59,251 bases of DNA from Bryobacterales bacterium (GTDB lineage: Bacteria > Acidobacteriota > Terriglobia > Bryobacterales > Bryobacteraceae), in assembly GCA_003170295.1 (NCBI GenBank), contig PNAJ01000045.1, forward strand, positions 26,740-85,990. The letters are read 5' to 3'. Under the pieces are notes generated by a model. The model was not told the origin of the DNA, made no database searches, and was given only the letters and a program-made list of their open reading frames with translations. Both the position numbers and the translations under genes were made by a program. Of the stretch, positions 26,052-34,915 are shown one piece after another. Position 1 is the stretch's first letter. The number at the start of each line of letters is the position of its first letter.

Positions 26052-26097
26052 GGTGGCGCGAGCTTCAGCTTGCAGCGTCGGCTTCAGCCGGCGTGCC
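26052..26097. repeat. Short repeat, family E copy 1
   Basis: The unit contains AGCTTCAGCTTG followed by GTCGGCTTCAGCCGGCGTGCC-type sequence, in the gap between the dehydratase start and the membrane-protein stop. The same two blocks recur, further apart, at 26747-26810. Confidence 0.45.
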
Positions 26098-26098
26098 T

Positions 26099-26695
26099 TC
26101 ATTTCTTCCGTTCGGCGATCTCAATCCTGACTTTTCGGACCGGCTTGGGGATCTCCAGGATCAGCTTGTGCTCCCCCTCCTCGGGCGAGACAAACTCCGC
26201 CTTCAAAGGATTCCAAGTGGCAGCCCTGGTTGTCCTCAGAAGGCTCCTCCAAAAAGAGCCCTTCGATGGCCCGAGCGTCTGCCGTCCCTTCGCCACCACT
26301 TGGCCGCTCGGCGATTGCACTTCAAAGCCCAGCGTCACAGAACCCACGGCCGGATCGCCGTAAATCGCGACGGGCGTAAGCACCATCTGATGCCTGGCAC
26401 CCGCAACGTTCACGCGATACTGCGCGTCCCCCACGATGGATGCCGCACGGGTGCGCTGATCGGGGCCCTGCAAGTCCGTTTGGTAAACGTTAGGAAACCA
26501 ATCGAACCACTCCTGGCCCATGTTGTACCCAAACAGCAGCACATAGGTCACCCCAATAACAACGCCCCACATCTTGAGCTGAGGTTTCCGAAGCCGGATC
26601 CCCAAATACCAGAGCGTGGCCGGCGCCAGCACCCCAATAATGACGAACGTAATAACGGCTCGTGCTATCTGGTCGTCGTCCATTCCGAACAGCAT
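26099..26695 (-). CDS. Membrane protein of unknown function
   Basis: 198 aa. Two membrane segments lie at about residues 11-30 ([20 protein letters not shown]) and 41-57 ([17 protein letters not shown]); the remaining ~135 residues form a beta-rich soluble domain ([44 protein letters not shown]) without cysteine or a known catalytic motif. An in-frame ATG 12 bp downstream is an equally good start. Neighbours give no clue: a sugar-acid dehydratase follows 77 bp downstream and a decayed stretch lies upstream. Confidence 0.75.
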   Translation of the reverse strand: MLFGMDDDQIARAVITFVIIGVLAPATLWYLGIRLRKPQLKMWGVVIGVTYVLLFGYNMGQEWFDWFPNVYQTDLQGPDQRTRAASIVGDAQYRVNVAGARHQMVLTPVAIYGDPAVGSVTLGFEVQSPSGQVVAKGRQTLGPSKGSFWRSLLRTTRAATWNPLKAEFVSPEEGEHKLILEIPKPVRKVRIEIAERKK

Positions 26696-26746
26696 ACCCG
26701 ATCGGGGCTCGCGTGGTATAGGTCATCCGGGCGATAGAGAGACCTT

Positions 26747-26810
26747 GGTGGCATAGGCTTCAGCTTGTGAGTCTGATTTCTCGTGTGGGTCGGCTTCAGC
26801 CCACGCGCCG
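26747..26810. repeat. Short repeat, family E copy 2
   Basis: GGTGGCATAGGCTTCAGCTT and, 24 bp on, GTCGGCTTCAGCCCACGCGC. These are the two blocks of 26052-26097 with an 18-bp insertion between them. Confidence 0.45.
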
Positions 26811-26812
26811 TA

Positions 26813-26855
26813 GCGTCCACAGCACCTCCACCGAACCCTGACCGTCAGGGAGGGG
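26813..26855. repeat. Palindromic repeat, family A copy 1
   Basis: A 43-bp unit: GCGTCCACAGCACCTCC then CACCGAACCCTGACCGTCAG and GGAGGGG. It holds the palindrome CCCTGACCGTCAGGG. The same unit occurs at 43923-43966 and, reversed and shorter, at 34177-34205 and 43872-43900. Confidence 0.75.
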
Positions 26856-26880
26856 CCCCACCCAGTACAATGGATTCTCA

Positions 26881-27199
26881 ATGAATGCCGCCGTTCAGAG
26901 CTTGAACGCCTAACCGACAGCGGCAACGACAGTGCCATCATCGAAGGTCTTCTCAGCGCTGCCTTCTACGACCCCGATCGGCGCTGGGTGCAGAATCTGT
27001 GTCTCCGCTTTCTCCGCTGACCCTGACGTTGGCATTCGTTCAAATGCAGCAATGTGCCTCGGCATGTCGCTCGGATTCATGGGCAACTCGACCTCACGAT
27101 CGTAGTGCCGAGGTTAAGAGAACTGCTGCGCGACCCGTCGATTGCCCTTGGGCCGAGGATGCCCTGGAGGACATCAAGTTCTTCCTCAAATTCCAGTAG
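26881..27199 (+). pseudogene. Decayed HEAT-repeat domain gene
   Basis: Reading in the order frame 3, frame 1, frame 3, frame 2 gives one coherent helical-repeat protein end: SELERLTDSGNDSAIIEG, AAFYDPDRRWVQNLCLRFL up to 27018; DPDVGIRSNAAMCLG from 27019; then HVARIHGQLDLTIVVPRLRE and LLRDPSIA to about 27146; and WAEDALEDIKFFLKFQ with a stop at 27197-27199. Each block is a HEAT-type helix pair, as in small immunity or scaffold proteins. At least three frameshifts within 300 bp and no intact start make it a pseudogene remnant, unless the assembly has clustered indel errors. Confidence 0.7.
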
Positions 27200-27210
27200 T
27201 CACCCTTCCT

Positions 27211-27260
27211 CTTGCGGCGCGCGCGTCCACGCGTGCCGCGTCGACAGTCGTGTCGACGTC
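27211..27260. repeat. Short repeat, family D copy 1
   Basis: A 50-bp unit with the core GCGTGCCGCGTCGACA, matching 53711-53760 at 39 of 50 positions without gaps. It lies between the HEAT pseudogene and iscX. Confidence 0.6.
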
Positions 27261-27266
27261 CGGGAC

Positions 27267-27479
27267 CTACTGCCCCTCCGTCCACTCCTCCAACCACCCC
27301 ATCTGAATCGCCTCGAGCTTCGCTTCATTCGACTTCAGAGGATCATCGTCAAACCCATCCAGCTCCGTAATCCACTTGTGCAAATCCGTAAACCGAATAT
27401 TCGTAGGATCGATCTCCGGATGCGCCTCATACAACGCAAACGCGATGTCGTCCAGATTGTTCCAAGTGAGCTTAGCCAT
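27267..27479 (-). CDS. iscX: IscX-like iron-sulphur assembly regulator
   Basis: 70 aa, near the E. coli length of 66. The sequence [20 protein letters not shown] and the segment [40 protein letters not shown] is the full IscX pattern, a small acidic winged-helix protein that binds IscS and iron and tunes cluster assembly. It is the last gene of the isc operon and overlaps the end of hscA by 8 bp. In gammaproteobacteria fdx lies between hscA and iscX; here it is missing. Confidence 0.95.
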   Translation of the reverse strand: MAKLTWNNLDDIAFALYEAHPEIDPTNIRFTDLHKWITELDGFDDDPLKSNEAKLEAIQMGWLEEWTEGQ

Positions 27480-29307
27480 TCACGTTGGTCCCCTTCAGCG
27501 CCCCTCTGACCGCCGTATTCATCATATTCTCCGCCAGCGTGTGCGTCGCATCATTCAACTGATCGATCTTCGACCGAATCAACAAATGATCGTCGCCATG
27601 ATATACCACCAACAACTCGTTCACACCCCGCTCAATCGCCGACCGCTCCTCGTCCGTCAACTCAAAGTAAGCGTCATTCTGCCGAGCCTTTTCGACCGCC
27701 GCCAAAATCGAATCCGCCTCCACCCGAGCCTCGCGAACCTGCCGTTCGCTAAAATCTTCTTCCGCCTTGTCGAACGACTCGAGAATCATCGCCTCGACTT
27801 GATCGTCCGTCAGCCCGTACGACGGTTTAATCTCGACGCTCTGCTCTTTCCCCGACCTCTGATCCCGAGCCGTGACACTCAAAATCCCATTCGCGTCGAT
27901 CAGGAACCGAACTTCAATCCGAGCAAACCCCGCGGGCATCGGCGCGATGTCTTTCAAATCGAATCGAGCCAGACTCCGGCAATCTTTCACCAATTCGCGC
28001 TCACCCTGGACGACATGGATCAGCACATTGCGCTGCCCGTCCACCGCTGTCGTATAAGGCTCCGTAGCCGACGCAGGAATTGTCGAATTGCGATGAATCA
28101 ATTTCGACACCAACCCGCCCATCGTCTCGATCCCCAGCGACAACGGCGTCACGTCGAGCAACAGCTTATCCTCAACATCGCCCGACAAAATCCCCGCCTG
28201 CACCGCCGCACCCAGCGCGACCACCTCATCCGGATTCAACTCTGTATGCGGACGCTTTCGGAACAACACCTCTACAGCCGACCTGACCAGAGGAATGCGA
28301 GTCGACCCGCCCACCATCACCACTTCGTCAATCTGCTCAACCGAAACACTCGCATCTTTGATGCAATCGCGGCAAGGCCCAAGTGTCCGGTCTATCACAG
28401 GAGTAGCGAGCTTATCGAACAACTCCCGAGTAATCTCGCGCTGATAAGTCTTCCCTCCGTAAGCCAGATCGATCGAAGCCGAAGGCACGAACGACAGCCT
28501 CTCCTTCGCGTCGATCACAGCGCGCCGCAGCAGCTGCACCGCATCGCTCTTGGTCGAGACATCGTAGCCCCACTCGAATTGAATATCTTCAAGCGCGATC
28601 CGCAGCATCAGATTGTCGATGTCGTCGCCGCCCAGATGCGTGTCGCCATTGGTAGCGAGCACCTCGAAAATCCCGTCGTGCAATCGCAGAATCGAAATGT
28701 CGAAGGTGCCACCGCCGAAATCGTACACCGCGACGATGCCTTCTTTACGCTTATCGAGCCCATAAGCCAGCGCCGCCGCCGTCGGTTCGTTCACAAGGCG
28801 CAATACTTCCAGACCGGCGATCCGCCCCGCGTCCTTAGTAGCTTGCCTCTGCGCGTCGTTGAAATAAGCAGGCACCGTGATGACAGCCTGCGAAATCCGC
28901 ACGCCCAACTCCGCCTCCGCATCCAGCTTCAGCTTGCGCAAAATGTGCGCCGAAACCTCAGGCGGCGTAAACGTCTTCTCGCCCAGCTTCAATTTGATCG
29001 TCGACTCGCTACCTTCGGCAATGTGAAACGGAAACAGCTTCAGCTCTTCCTGAATATCCTCGACGCCGCGCCCCATCAGCCGCTTCACCGAATAAACGGT
29101 GCGGTCGGGATGCGTCAGCAGCATCTCGCGCGCCGCGGCACCGGCAATCACCTCGCCCGATTCCTTCACTGAAACCACGCTAGGCACGATCCCCGAAAGA
29201 ATGCGCGGCCCCGTCAACTCCATCACCGCGACCAGGCTGTTCGTCGTGCCTAAATCAATCCCGACAATGGGCGACTTTTCATTTCCGAAGTCAATTTGGA
29301 AGGACAT
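27472..29307 (-). CDS. hscA: Fe-S assembly Hsp70 chaperone
   Basis: 611 aa, matching HscA length. The ATPase domain has [65 protein letters not shown] and [14 protein letters not shown]; the substrate-binding domain follows from about residue 385 ([14 protein letters not shown]). The lid is shorter than in DnaK, as in HscA. It binds the LPPVK motif of IscU (present in the iscU here) and, stimulated by HscB, helps release the cluster. It overlaps hscB by 17 bp and iscX by 8 bp. Confidence 0.97.
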   Translation of the reverse strand: MSFQIDFGNEKSPIVGIDLGTTNSLVAVMELTGPRILSGIVPSVVSVKESGEVIAGAAAREMLLTHPDRTVYSVKRLMGRGVEDIQEELKLFPFHIAEGSESTIKLKLGEKTFTPPEVSAHILRKLKLDAEAELGVRISQAVITVPAYFNDAQRQATKDAGRIAGLEVLRLVNEPTAAALAYGLDKRKEGIVAVYDFGGGTFDISILRLHDGIFEVLATNGDTHLGGDDIDNLMLRIALEDIQFEWGYDVSTKSDAVQLLRRAVIDAKERLSFVPSASIDLAYGGKTYQREITRELFDKLATPVIDRTLGPCRDCIKDASVSVEQIDEVVMVGGSTRIPLVRSAVEVLFRKRPHTELNPDEVVALGAAVQAGILSGDVEDKLLLDVTPLSLGIETMGGLVSKLIHRNSTIPASATEPYTTAVDGQRNVLIHVVQGERELVKDCRSLARFDLKDIAPMPAGFARIEVRFLIDANGILSVTARDQRSGKEQSVEIKPSYGLTDDQVEAMILESFDKAEEDFSERQVREARVEADSILAAVEKARQNDAYFELTDEERSAIERGVNELLVVYHGDDHLLIRSKIDQLNDATHTLAENMMNTAVRGALKGTNVNG

Positions 29308-29779
29308 TTTCCACTTCTCTAATAAGGTTTCTGATATACCGCCGACGGTTCAGCAACGCCCGAACTTCCTCCAGGTCGGTCGTCGTGGTCAACGACTGGT
29401 CGATCGAATCTCTCATGGCAACAAACCTATTTCGCGCCTCAATCAACTGCGGCCGCGCCGAATCATCGCCTTCGCGCAGCTCTTCCAGCGCCATATTCAA
29501 CTCGAAAACCTCTTCGAGCAGTTCCGGCGGAGCCTCTTTCGACAGCTCAAACCCGTTTTCTTTGAGGAAATATTCAGCCCGCGCCACCGGATCGCGCAAA
29601 GTGCGAAAGGCGTCATTGAGGACGGCCGTCATCTCGAGCGCCTTCTCTTGTTCCGCCGCGGAAGCGCGCGAAAACCGGTCCGGATGCCATTTCCGGCTCC
29701 GCTCATAAAACCGCTTCTTCAGGTCCTCCGCGTCCAGAGACAACGCAGGCTCCAACCCAAACGCCTCATAGAATCGCAT
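29291..29779 (-). CDS. hscB: Fe-S assembly J-domain co-chaperone
   Basis: 162 aa from the ATG at 29779 ([16 protein letters not shown]); a longer frame to 29905 would overlap iscA and has no matching sequence. The J domain carries the HPD triad in [12 protein letters not shown] and the following helix [26 protein letters not shown]. The C-terminal three-helix domain ([19 protein letters not shown]) is the IscU-binding part. It delivers IscU to HscA and triggers ATP hydrolysis. It starts 35 bp after iscA and overlaps hscA. Confidence 0.95.
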   Translation of the reverse strand: MRFYEAFGLEPALSLDAEDLKKRFYERSRKWHPDRFSRASAAEQEKALEMTAVLNDAFRTLRDPVARAEYFLKENGFELSKEAPPELLEEVFELNMALEELREGDDSARPQLIEARNRFVAMRDSIDQSLTTTTDLEEVRALLNRRRYIRNLIREVENVLPN

Positions 29780-29814
29780 GTGATTTTCTGTGGGGCGGCG
29801 CCATGCGCTGCCAA

Positions 29815-30135
29815 CTACGCCGAAAACGACGTTCCGCAGCCGCAGCTTTTTTTCGCGTTGGGGTTTTCGAAGACGAATCCTGACTGAATCAGCGAGTCCT
29901 TCCAATCCAAAGTCATTCCGTCAAGGAACACGAAACTCTTCGGGTCGATGAACACGTTAACGTCTTCGAACTGCAGCACCTTATCGGTCGCGCGCGGCCT
30001 CGGGTCGAACTTGAACTGGTAGCTCAAGCCGGAGCACCCTCCGCCCAATACGCCAAGACGCAGCCCTCCCGTGACTTTCTCGCGCACGAAAGCTTCGCGG
30101 ATCTTCTGGACCGCCTTCGGGGTCACTTGCACCAT
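29815..30135 (-). CDS. iscA: A-type iron-sulphur carrier
   Basis: 106 aa, normal length. The three conserved cysteines are present: GGGCSGLSYQF (about residue 34) and the C-terminal SCGCGTSF. The N-terminus (VQVTPKAVQKIREAF) is the usual HesB/IscA start. It holds iron or a cluster and passes clusters to apoproteins; by position between iscU and hscB it is IscA rather than ErpA. It begins 5 bp after iscU. Confidence 0.95.
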   Translation of the reverse strand: MVQVTPKAVQKIREAFVREKVTGGLRLGVLGGGCSGLSYQFKFDPRPRATDKVLQFEDVNVFIDPKSFVFLDGMTLDWKDSLIQSGFVFENPNAKKSCGCGTSFSA

Positions 30136-30140
30136 AACAA

Positions 30141-30530
30141 TTATGCTTTGGCGGCTTTTTGCTTGTAATCGCTAATCGCCGCTTTGATTGCGTCCTCAGC
30201 CAGCACCGAGCAGTGAATCTTCACCGGAGGCAGGCTCAGCTCGTTCACGATGTCGGTGTTTTTGATCGCCAGCGCTTCGTCGACCGTCTTGCCGCGCAGC
30301 CATTCGGTTGCAAGGGAAGAACTTGCGATCGCGCTGCCGCAGCCGAATGTCTTGAACTTCGCATCTTCAATGATGCCCGTCGCAGGATTCACTTTCACTT
30401 GCAGCTTCATCACATCGCCGCATTCCGGTGCGCCGACCATGCCCGTGCCAACGGTCGGATCGGTTTTGTCCATGGAACCCACGTTCCGGGGATTTGCGTA
30501 GTGGTCGATAACTTTCTCTGAATATGCCAT
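30141..30530 (-). CDS. iscU: Iron-sulphur cluster scaffold
   Basis: 129 aa, normal length. Cluster ligands are in GAPECGDVM, KTFGCGSAIASSS and KIHCSVLAEDA, and the HscA-recognition sequence LPPVK directly precedes the last. The N-terminus MAYSEKVIDHYANPRNVGSM is typical. Clusters are built on it with sulphur from IscS. It lies 10 bp after iscS and 5 bp before iscA. Confidence 0.98.
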   Translation of the reverse strand: MAYSEKVIDHYANPRNVGSMDKTDPTVGTGMVGAPECGDVMKLQVKVNPATGIIEDAKFKTFGCGSAIASSSLATEWLRGKTVDEALAIKNTDIVNELSLPPVKIHCSVLAEDAIKAAISDYKQKAAKA

Positions 30531-30540
30531 CTTGTTCTCC

Positions 30541-31755
30541 TTAGTGAGCCGTCCACTGAACTTTTGAAAGGTCGATGCCTTCCTTGAACATTTCGTACAG
30601 CGGTGATAATTCGCGTAGTTTCTTCACTACTTCAATCACCTTTGCTGTTACGTAATCCACTTCTTCTTCAGTATTAAACCGGCCTAAACCGAATCGAATA
30701 CTGGAATGCGCCAAGTCGTCGCCCGCGCCTAAAGCTTTCAATACATAGGATGGTTCCAACGTCGCCGAGGTGCATGCCGAGCCGCTCGATACTGCGATAT
30801 CGTTGATGCCCATCAGCAGCGATTCGCCTTCGACATACGCAAAGCTGATGTTCAGGTTGTTCGGCAGCCGATGTTCCATCGTTCCATTGATATAGACTTC
30901 ATCGAGCGCAGCCAGCAGCCGGTCCTTCATTTTGTCGCGCAAATATTCCAGGCGCTTCGCTTCCTCTGCCATCTCGGCTTTCGCCAGCGTGCAAGCCGCG
31001 CCGAATCCTACAATTCCAGGAACATTCAACGTGCCCGACCGCATCCCGCGCTCATGCCCTCCGCCGTCCATCTGCGCCGTCAACTGGACCCGAGGATTGC
31101 GACGCCGCACATACAATGCACCGACGCCTTTGGGCCCGTACATCTTGTGTGCGCTCATCGACATAAGATCGATATTGTCAGTAATCACATTCACCGGAAT
31201 TTTGCCGACAGCCTGTGTTCCATCGGAATGCACCAGCACGCCGCGCTCTTTGGCGATCTTGCCGATTTCGGCCATCGGCTGCACCACGCCGATTTCGTTC
31301 TGGGCATACATGATGCTGACCAGAATGGTCTTATCCGTAATCGCTTCCTTCAATTGCTGAAGATTGATCAGGCCATTCTGTTCGACCGGCAGGTAAGTTA
31401 CGCGAATTCCTTCGTGCTCCAGACGCTTGCAAGTATCCAGAATCGCTTTATGTTCCGTAGCTTGCGTGATGATATGGTTGCCCTTCTCGGCATACATATC
31501 AGCCACGCCTTTGAGCGCTAAGTTATTGGATTCCGTGGCTCCGCTGGTGAAAACGATCTCCTTGGCGGTCGCGCCGATCAGGTCCGCGATCTGTTTGCGA
31601 GCTTTCTCGACCGCTTCTTCCGCTTCCCATCCGAAGCTGTGGTTGCGGCTGGCTGCGTTGCCGAAAACCTCGGTAAAGTACGGCGTCATAACCTTAAACA
31701 CACGCGGATCGATCGGCGTCGTGGCGTGATTATCCATGTAAATCGGCAGTTTCAT
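30541..31755 (-). CDS. iscS: Cysteine desulfurase
   Basis: 404 aa, exactly the IscS size. Class V aminotransferase features: [14 protein letters not shown] at the N-terminus, [24 protein letters not shown], the PLP lysine in [12 protein letters not shown], and the active-site cysteine loop [14 protein letters not shown]. It removes sulphur from L-cysteine and donates it to IscU and other acceptors. The ATG overlaps the iscR stop by 4 bp. Confidence 0.98.
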   Translation of the reverse strand: MKLPIYMDNHATTPIDPRVFKVMTPYFTEVFGNAASRNHSFGWEAEEAVEKARKQIADLIGATAKEIVFTSGATESNNLALKGVADMYAEKGNHIITQATEHKAILDTCKRLEHEGIRVTYLPVEQNGLINLQQLKEAITDKTILVSIMYAQNEIGVVQPMAEIGKIAKERGVLVHSDGTQAVGKIPVNVITDNIDLMSMSAHKMYGPKGVGALYVRRRNPRVQLTAQMDGGGHERGMRSGTLNVPGIVGFGAACTLAKAEMAEEAKRLEYLRDKMKDRLLAALDEVYINGTMEHRLPNNLNISFAYVEGESLLMGINDIAVSSGSACTSATLEPSYVLKALGAGDDLAHSSIRFGLGRFNTEEEVDYVTAKVIEVVKKLRELSPLYEMFKEGIDLSKVQWTAH

Positions 31756-32210
31756 CTCGTATGGCTTCCTAGTGATGGTTGGATGGTCAGAATCCCGGGA
31801 ATCGGCATATCGTCGTGCGCCAGGTCTGAAATAGTGATGCCCGACAGCAGCCGCAGGATTCCTTCATGCACTTTTCGTAGAGGCTCGCGAACAGGGCACA
31901 AACTGCTCTGGTTGCAATCGTTATGTTCCGTAAAACAATGGGTCAGAATGATCGGTCCGTCGATGGCCCGTATCGCCTCAAGCGTCGTGATTTCCTGAGG
32001 AGGACGGGACAGACGGTATCCGCCATTGGTGCCTTGCTCGGACGTCATCAGGCCCGAATGCACCAGTTTTTGCAATACTTTAGAAAGCAGGGGCATCGGG
32101 ATATGGTACGAATCGGCGATTTCCTTGGTCGACGCACATCCACCCTGACGCGTCGCCAGATGGCGCAGCGCGATCAGCCCGTAGTCTGCTTTTTTGGTGA
32201 GCTTCAACAT
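31752..32210 (-). CDS. iscR: Rrf2-family iron-sulphur regulator
   Basis: 152 aa from the ATG at 32210; a frame to 32264 would cross the promoter. The winged helix is [60 protein letters not shown]. Three cysteines are spaced CFTEHNDC and CNQSSLC, the cluster-binding pattern of IscR/Rrf2 proteins. IscR carrying a 2Fe-2S cluster represses its own operon. It is the first gene of iscRSUA-hscBA-iscX, which fits autoregulation. Confidence 0.95.
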   Translation of the reverse strand: MLKLTKKADYGLIALRHLATRQGGCASTKEIADSYHIPMPLLSKVLQKLVHSGLMTSEQGTNGGYRLSRPPQEITTLEAIRAIDGPIILTHCFTEHNDCNQSSLCPVREPLRKVHEGILRLLSGITISDLAHDDMPIPGILTIQPSLGSHTR

Positions 32211-32234
32211 CCCAGACCTTTTCGGTCCTAGATT

Positions 32235-32264
32235 ATTATGGACCTCGGTTAAGGTGGATGTCAA
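32235..32264 (-). promoter_or_regulatory. Promoter of the isc operon
   Basis: On the minus strand, TTGACA (32264-32259), an 18-bp spacer and CATAAT (32240-32235), 25 bp before the iscR ATG at 32210. The spacer contains ACCTTAACCGAGGT (32255-32242), with ACCT/AGGT outer arms, a plausible but unproven IscR/Rrf2 site. The -35 is a perfect consensus. Confidence 0.65.
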
Positions 32265-32388
32265 GCCATCCTTAGCAACCGATAAACGGGCTTAATTGTC
32301 CATTTAAGAGCCTCGCGGAAGCCTTAAATGACCATAAACCAGCGAGTGCACCGAAGCCTCAAATCGTGCCTCCCGCCAAGCATTCGAA

Positions 32389-32415
32389 CACCGCTCCCTG
32401 TGGTCGCGGCTCGGT
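32389..32415. repeat. Short repeat, family C copy 2 (reversed)
   Basis: Read on the minus strand it is ACCGAGCCGCGACCACAGGG followed by AGCGGTG; it matches 53775-53800 at 24 of 26 positions. It is located in the gap between the isc promoter and the end of the sigma-factor gene. Confidence 0.7.
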
Positions 32416-32455
32416 AGAAGCAATTTTCGTTCAGCGCGAGGTTTTACGTTCCATC

Positions 32456-33712
32456 TCAACATGAGGCGGCGCGGTCCTGTAGCATTTGGCGTTCGCGCGC
32501 GTTTCGGGTTAGATCGGCGGCGCGCATAAATTCGGAATGCGCTTCGGTGAAGCGGCCGAGCTTGAACAGGAGATCGCCGCGAACGCTAGGTAACAGGTGA
32601 TAGCTGCGCAGCGAGGGTTCGGTGAGGAGGGCATCAACCAGTCTCAGTCCCTTCGCGGGACCAAATGCCAGGGAGGCAGCTACGGCCTTGTTTAATTCCA
32701 CGATCGGAGATGGAGCCAGACGCGCGAGCTCAGAGTAAAGCGCCACGATGCGTTTCCAGTCGGTGGCATCGGCGGTGAGCGCCCGCGCGTGGCACGCGGC
32801 GATTCCGGCTTCGAGCGCGTAGCGGCCGCTGGCGCCTCCTAGTTTTTCGGCACGATCTAAAGCGGCGAGGCCTCGATGGATTAGGAGTTGATCCCACAAC
32901 GCGCGGTTCTGGTTCAACAACAGGACGGGTTCACCGGAGGGGAGCGAGCGCGCCGCGGAGCGCGATGCCTGAATCTCCATGAGAGCGACCAGACCGTGGA
33001 CCTCCGGCTCCGCCGGCGCCAGCTCCGCCACGATACGCCCCAGCCGAAGCGCGTCCTCGCAGAGCGACGGCCGCATCCAATGATCGCCGGCGGTGGCGGT
33101 ATAACCTTCGTTGAAGATCAGATAAATAACGTCGAGCACCGAGGACAGTCGTGCCGCAAGCTCGGCGCCTCGGGGGACCTCGAAAGGGATCCGCTTTTCG
33201 GCTAGGGTTCGCTTGGCACGGACGATGCGCTGCGCGATGGTGGGTTCCGGCACCAGGAAGGCGCGCGCGATCTCCTCCGTGGTCAAACCACCAAGCAAGC
33301 GGAGCGTCAGGGCGACGCGCGCCTCTGTCGAAAGCACTGGATGACAAGCCGTGAAAACGAGGCGCAGGAGATCGTCGCCGAACTCGTCATCCATCGCGAC
33401 ATTGATATTCGCCATCGGCACGTCTCGCCGCGCGTCTAATTCGCGGCCGAGTTCTTCATGTTTGCGCTCGATTCGCTTGTTGCGGCGGAAGTAATCGATG
33501 GCACGGTGTTTGGCGGTGGCCATGAGCCAGGCGCCTGGGTTTTGCGGCACACCGGACTCGGGCCACTTTTCCAGCGCTACAATGAACGCATCCTGAGCCA
33601 ATTCCTCGGCGACGCCGATGTCTCGCACGATGCGGGCCAAACCGGCGATAATCCTGGCTGACTCCATCCTCCAGACTGCGTCGATGGTGCGATGGATATC
33701 GGGGGCGATCAT
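32456..33712 (-). CDS. ECF42-type RNA polymerase sigma factor with TPR-like C-terminal domain
   Basis: 418 aa from the ATG at 33712, preceded by GGGAG at 4 nt; the TTG at 33721 is less likely. Sigma2 contains ESARIIAGLARIVRDIGVAEELAQDAFIVAL and GAWLMATAKHRAIDYFRR; sigma4 contains RVALTLRLLGGLTTEEIARAFLVPEPTIAQRIVRAK. The remaining ~220 aa (from FEVPRGAELAARLSSVLDVIYLIFNEGY) form the TPR-like extension that defines ECF42/SigJ-like factors (DUF6596). No anti-sigma factor gene is present; these factors are usually encoded beside DGPF/YCII proteins, exactly as here. It follows the second YCII gene by 47 bp. Confidence 0.93.
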   Translation of the reverse strand: MIAPDIHRTIDAVWRMESARIIAGLARIVRDIGVAEELAQDAFIVALEKWPESGVPQNPGAWLMATAKHRAIDYFRRNKRIERKHEELGRELDARRDVPMANINVAMDDEFGDDLLRLVFTACHPVLSTEARVALTLRLLGGLTTEEIARAFLVPEPTIAQRIVRAKRTLAEKRIPFEVPRGAELAARLSSVLDVIYLIFNEGYTATAGDHWMRPSLCEDALRLGRIVAELAPAEPEVHGLVALMEIQASRSAARSLPSGEPVLLLNQNRALWDQLLIHRGLAALDRAEKLGGASGRYALEAGIAACHARALTADATDWKRIVALYSELARLAPSPIVELNKAVAASLAFGPAKGLRLVDALLTEPSLRSYHLLPSVRGDLLFKLGRFTEAHSEFMRAADLTRNARERQMLQDRAASC

Positions 33713-33759
33713 TGCTCCCAATCAAAGCATTATTGACATCGCTGCCGCAAGACCGGAGG

Positions 33760-34131
33760 TCACGCTCCATCGGATGGAAAGTCCGAAAACTCGTGCACCT
33801 GGCGAACCTCGATCACTTCGTTATCCGAAGCGGGGCAGCGGGAGGCCCACTGGATGGCCTCTTCCTTCGATTTGACTTGAATCATCCAGTAGCCGCCTAT
33901 GACTTCCTTCGCTTCGGCAAAGGGTCCGTCGGTTACCATCGGCTTTCCCGCGGAGAACGAGACTCGCGAACCCATCGAGGGCGGATGCAGGCCATCGAGA
34001 GCGAGCAGAACGCCCGCTTTCTGAAGAGTTTCATTGTATTTCATCATGGCGGCCACGGCGCTGGGGTCGGGCATGACACCGGGCTCGGCCTTCTCATATC
34101 CTTTGGGAATCATCAGCATCATGAATCTCAT
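33760..34131 (-). CDS. YCII/DGPF-domain protein
   Basis: 123 aa from the ATG at 34131 (MRFMMLMIPKGYEKAEPG). It has the conserved MKYNETLQKAGVLLALDGLHP helix and VTDGPFAEAKEVIGGYWMIQVKSKEEA, the DGPF signature, with the C-terminal EVIEVRQVHEF. YCII-fold proteins are small ferredoxin-like barrels that may bind ligands or act as enzymes; their role with ECF42 factors is unknown. It lies between the other YCII gene and the sigma factor. A palindromic repeat sits in the 136-bp gap upstream of it. Confidence 0.92.
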   Translation of the reverse strand: MRFMMLMIPKGYEKAEPGVMPDPSAVAAMMKYNETLQKAGVLLALDGLHPPSMGSRVSFSAGKPMVTDGPFAEAKEVIGGYWMIQVKSKEEAIQWASRCPASDNEVIEVRQVHEFSDFPSDGA

Positions 34132-34176
34132 GGTTGTGTCTCCTAACTCATGTGACCTGGCGCAGGAAATCGGTTT

Positions 34177-34252
34177 CCCCTCCCTGACGGTCAGGGTTCG
34201 GTGTCGATGCTGAGGGCGATCCGCGAGCATTCGGACGCCGAACCCGACTGTG
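34177..34252. repeat. Palindromic repeat, family A copy 2, inverted pair
   Basis: The reversed family A core CCCCTCCCTGACGGTCAGGG then TTCGGTGTC at 34177-34205 is followed by a diverged opposite arm, CGCCGAACCCGACTG (34236-34250). The pair fills the gap between the two YCII genes and could fold as a stem-loop in the operon transcript. Confidence 0.65.
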
Positions 34253-34267
34253 CGACGGCGTGTCTTC

Positions 34268-34618
34268 TTATTTTGTCGGCGGGGGGTCGTACATTTGCCG
34301 AATCTCTGTCTCACCGTCGCCGGCGACTTTCAGGAAGCGCTTGGTTAACTCGATGGCCTCCTGTTTCGAAGCGGCCTGGATCATCGCAAAACCGCCGATT
34401 ATCTCCTTCGACTCGGTGAAAGGCCCGTCGGTCACGACGTACTTTTCGCCGGTTCTCCGGATGCGCGCTCCCAAGGCACTGGGCAAACACCCCCCGTCGG
34501 CCAACAGAACGCCGGACTTCCTCGACTCCTCGACGAACTTCCCCATCTCGGTCATATCCTTCTCGGTCGGGGGCAGGCCTTCGCCCTTGCTGGGTTTATA
34601 AATACACAAGAAACGCAT
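34268..34618 (-). CDS. YCII/DGPF-domain protein
   Basis: 116 aa. It shares the pattern of the neighbouring gene: MRFLCIYKPSKGEG, MGKFVEESRKSGVLLADGGCLP, VVTDGPFTESKEIIGGFAMIQAASKQEA and TEIRQMYDPPP. The DGPF signature (TDGPF) is intact. It is the first gene of the unit YCII-YCII-ECF42 sigma, and the sequence 52-78 bp before its ATG matches the ECF42 promoter pattern. The pair likely arose by duplication. Function unknown. Confidence 0.92.
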   Translation of the reverse strand: MRFLCIYKPSKGEGLPPTEKDMTEMGKFVEESRKSGVLLADGGCLPSALGARIRRTGEKYVVTDGPFTESKEIIGGFAMIQAASKQEAIELTKRFLKVAGDGETEIRQMYDPPPTK

Positions 34619-34669
34619 GACTTTTATTCTCCTTTTTTATTGTGAACCGTTTCGGGGCTCTACATACGC

Positions 34670-34696
34670 GTCGACTGGGGAGAGCCGGGATCGACA
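34670..34696 (-). promoter_or_regulatory. Candidate ECF42-dependent promoter
   Basis: On the minus strand: TGTCGA (34696-34691), 17 bp, CGAC (34673-34670), 51 bp before the first YCII ATG. From memory, a TGTCGA -35 and a CGA/TC-type -10 were reported for ECF42 targets in Streptomyces. A match at the expected spacing in front of the sigma factor's own operon suggests direct autoregulation. Confidence 0.6.
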
Positions 34697-34817
34697 TGTT
34701 CGGAGATATTTTTAGCTCCGCCGCCATGATCCACTTTACTGAAGGGTCTGTTCAAGTTGGCGCATCCTATTCTTAGAATTGGCCTTTATTTTTACACTTC
34801 CCAGGGCTTGCATCAGG

Positions 34818-34826
34818 TGATACACT
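34818..34826 (+). promoter_or_regulatory. Possible extended -10 promoter for the RRM gene
   Basis: TGATACACT fits an extended -10 (TGnTAnAnT) 90 bp before the TTG start at 34916. The -35 region (34798-34803) is poor. If used, it would give an ~80-nt leader, a length common for cold-regulated RNA-binding protein genes. Weak call. Confidence 0.3.
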
Positions 34827-34915
34827 AAAAGTGGCGTTTGATTGTCCCGCAAGCCTTGGCTCATGATGTCCCCGCCTCCGTTTGTCGCCGCTTTCAACCC
34901 GTTAGGAGAGGAACA

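Noticed and set aside
26999..27199. 66-aa reading frame taken as a gene
   Set aside because: Its sequence is an out-of-frame reading of the HEAT remnant; the conserved blocks lie across several frames.
27376..29172. 598-aa reading frame opposite hscA
   Set aside because: hscA is unmistakable on the other strand; the frame is Arg/His/Pro-rich without domains.
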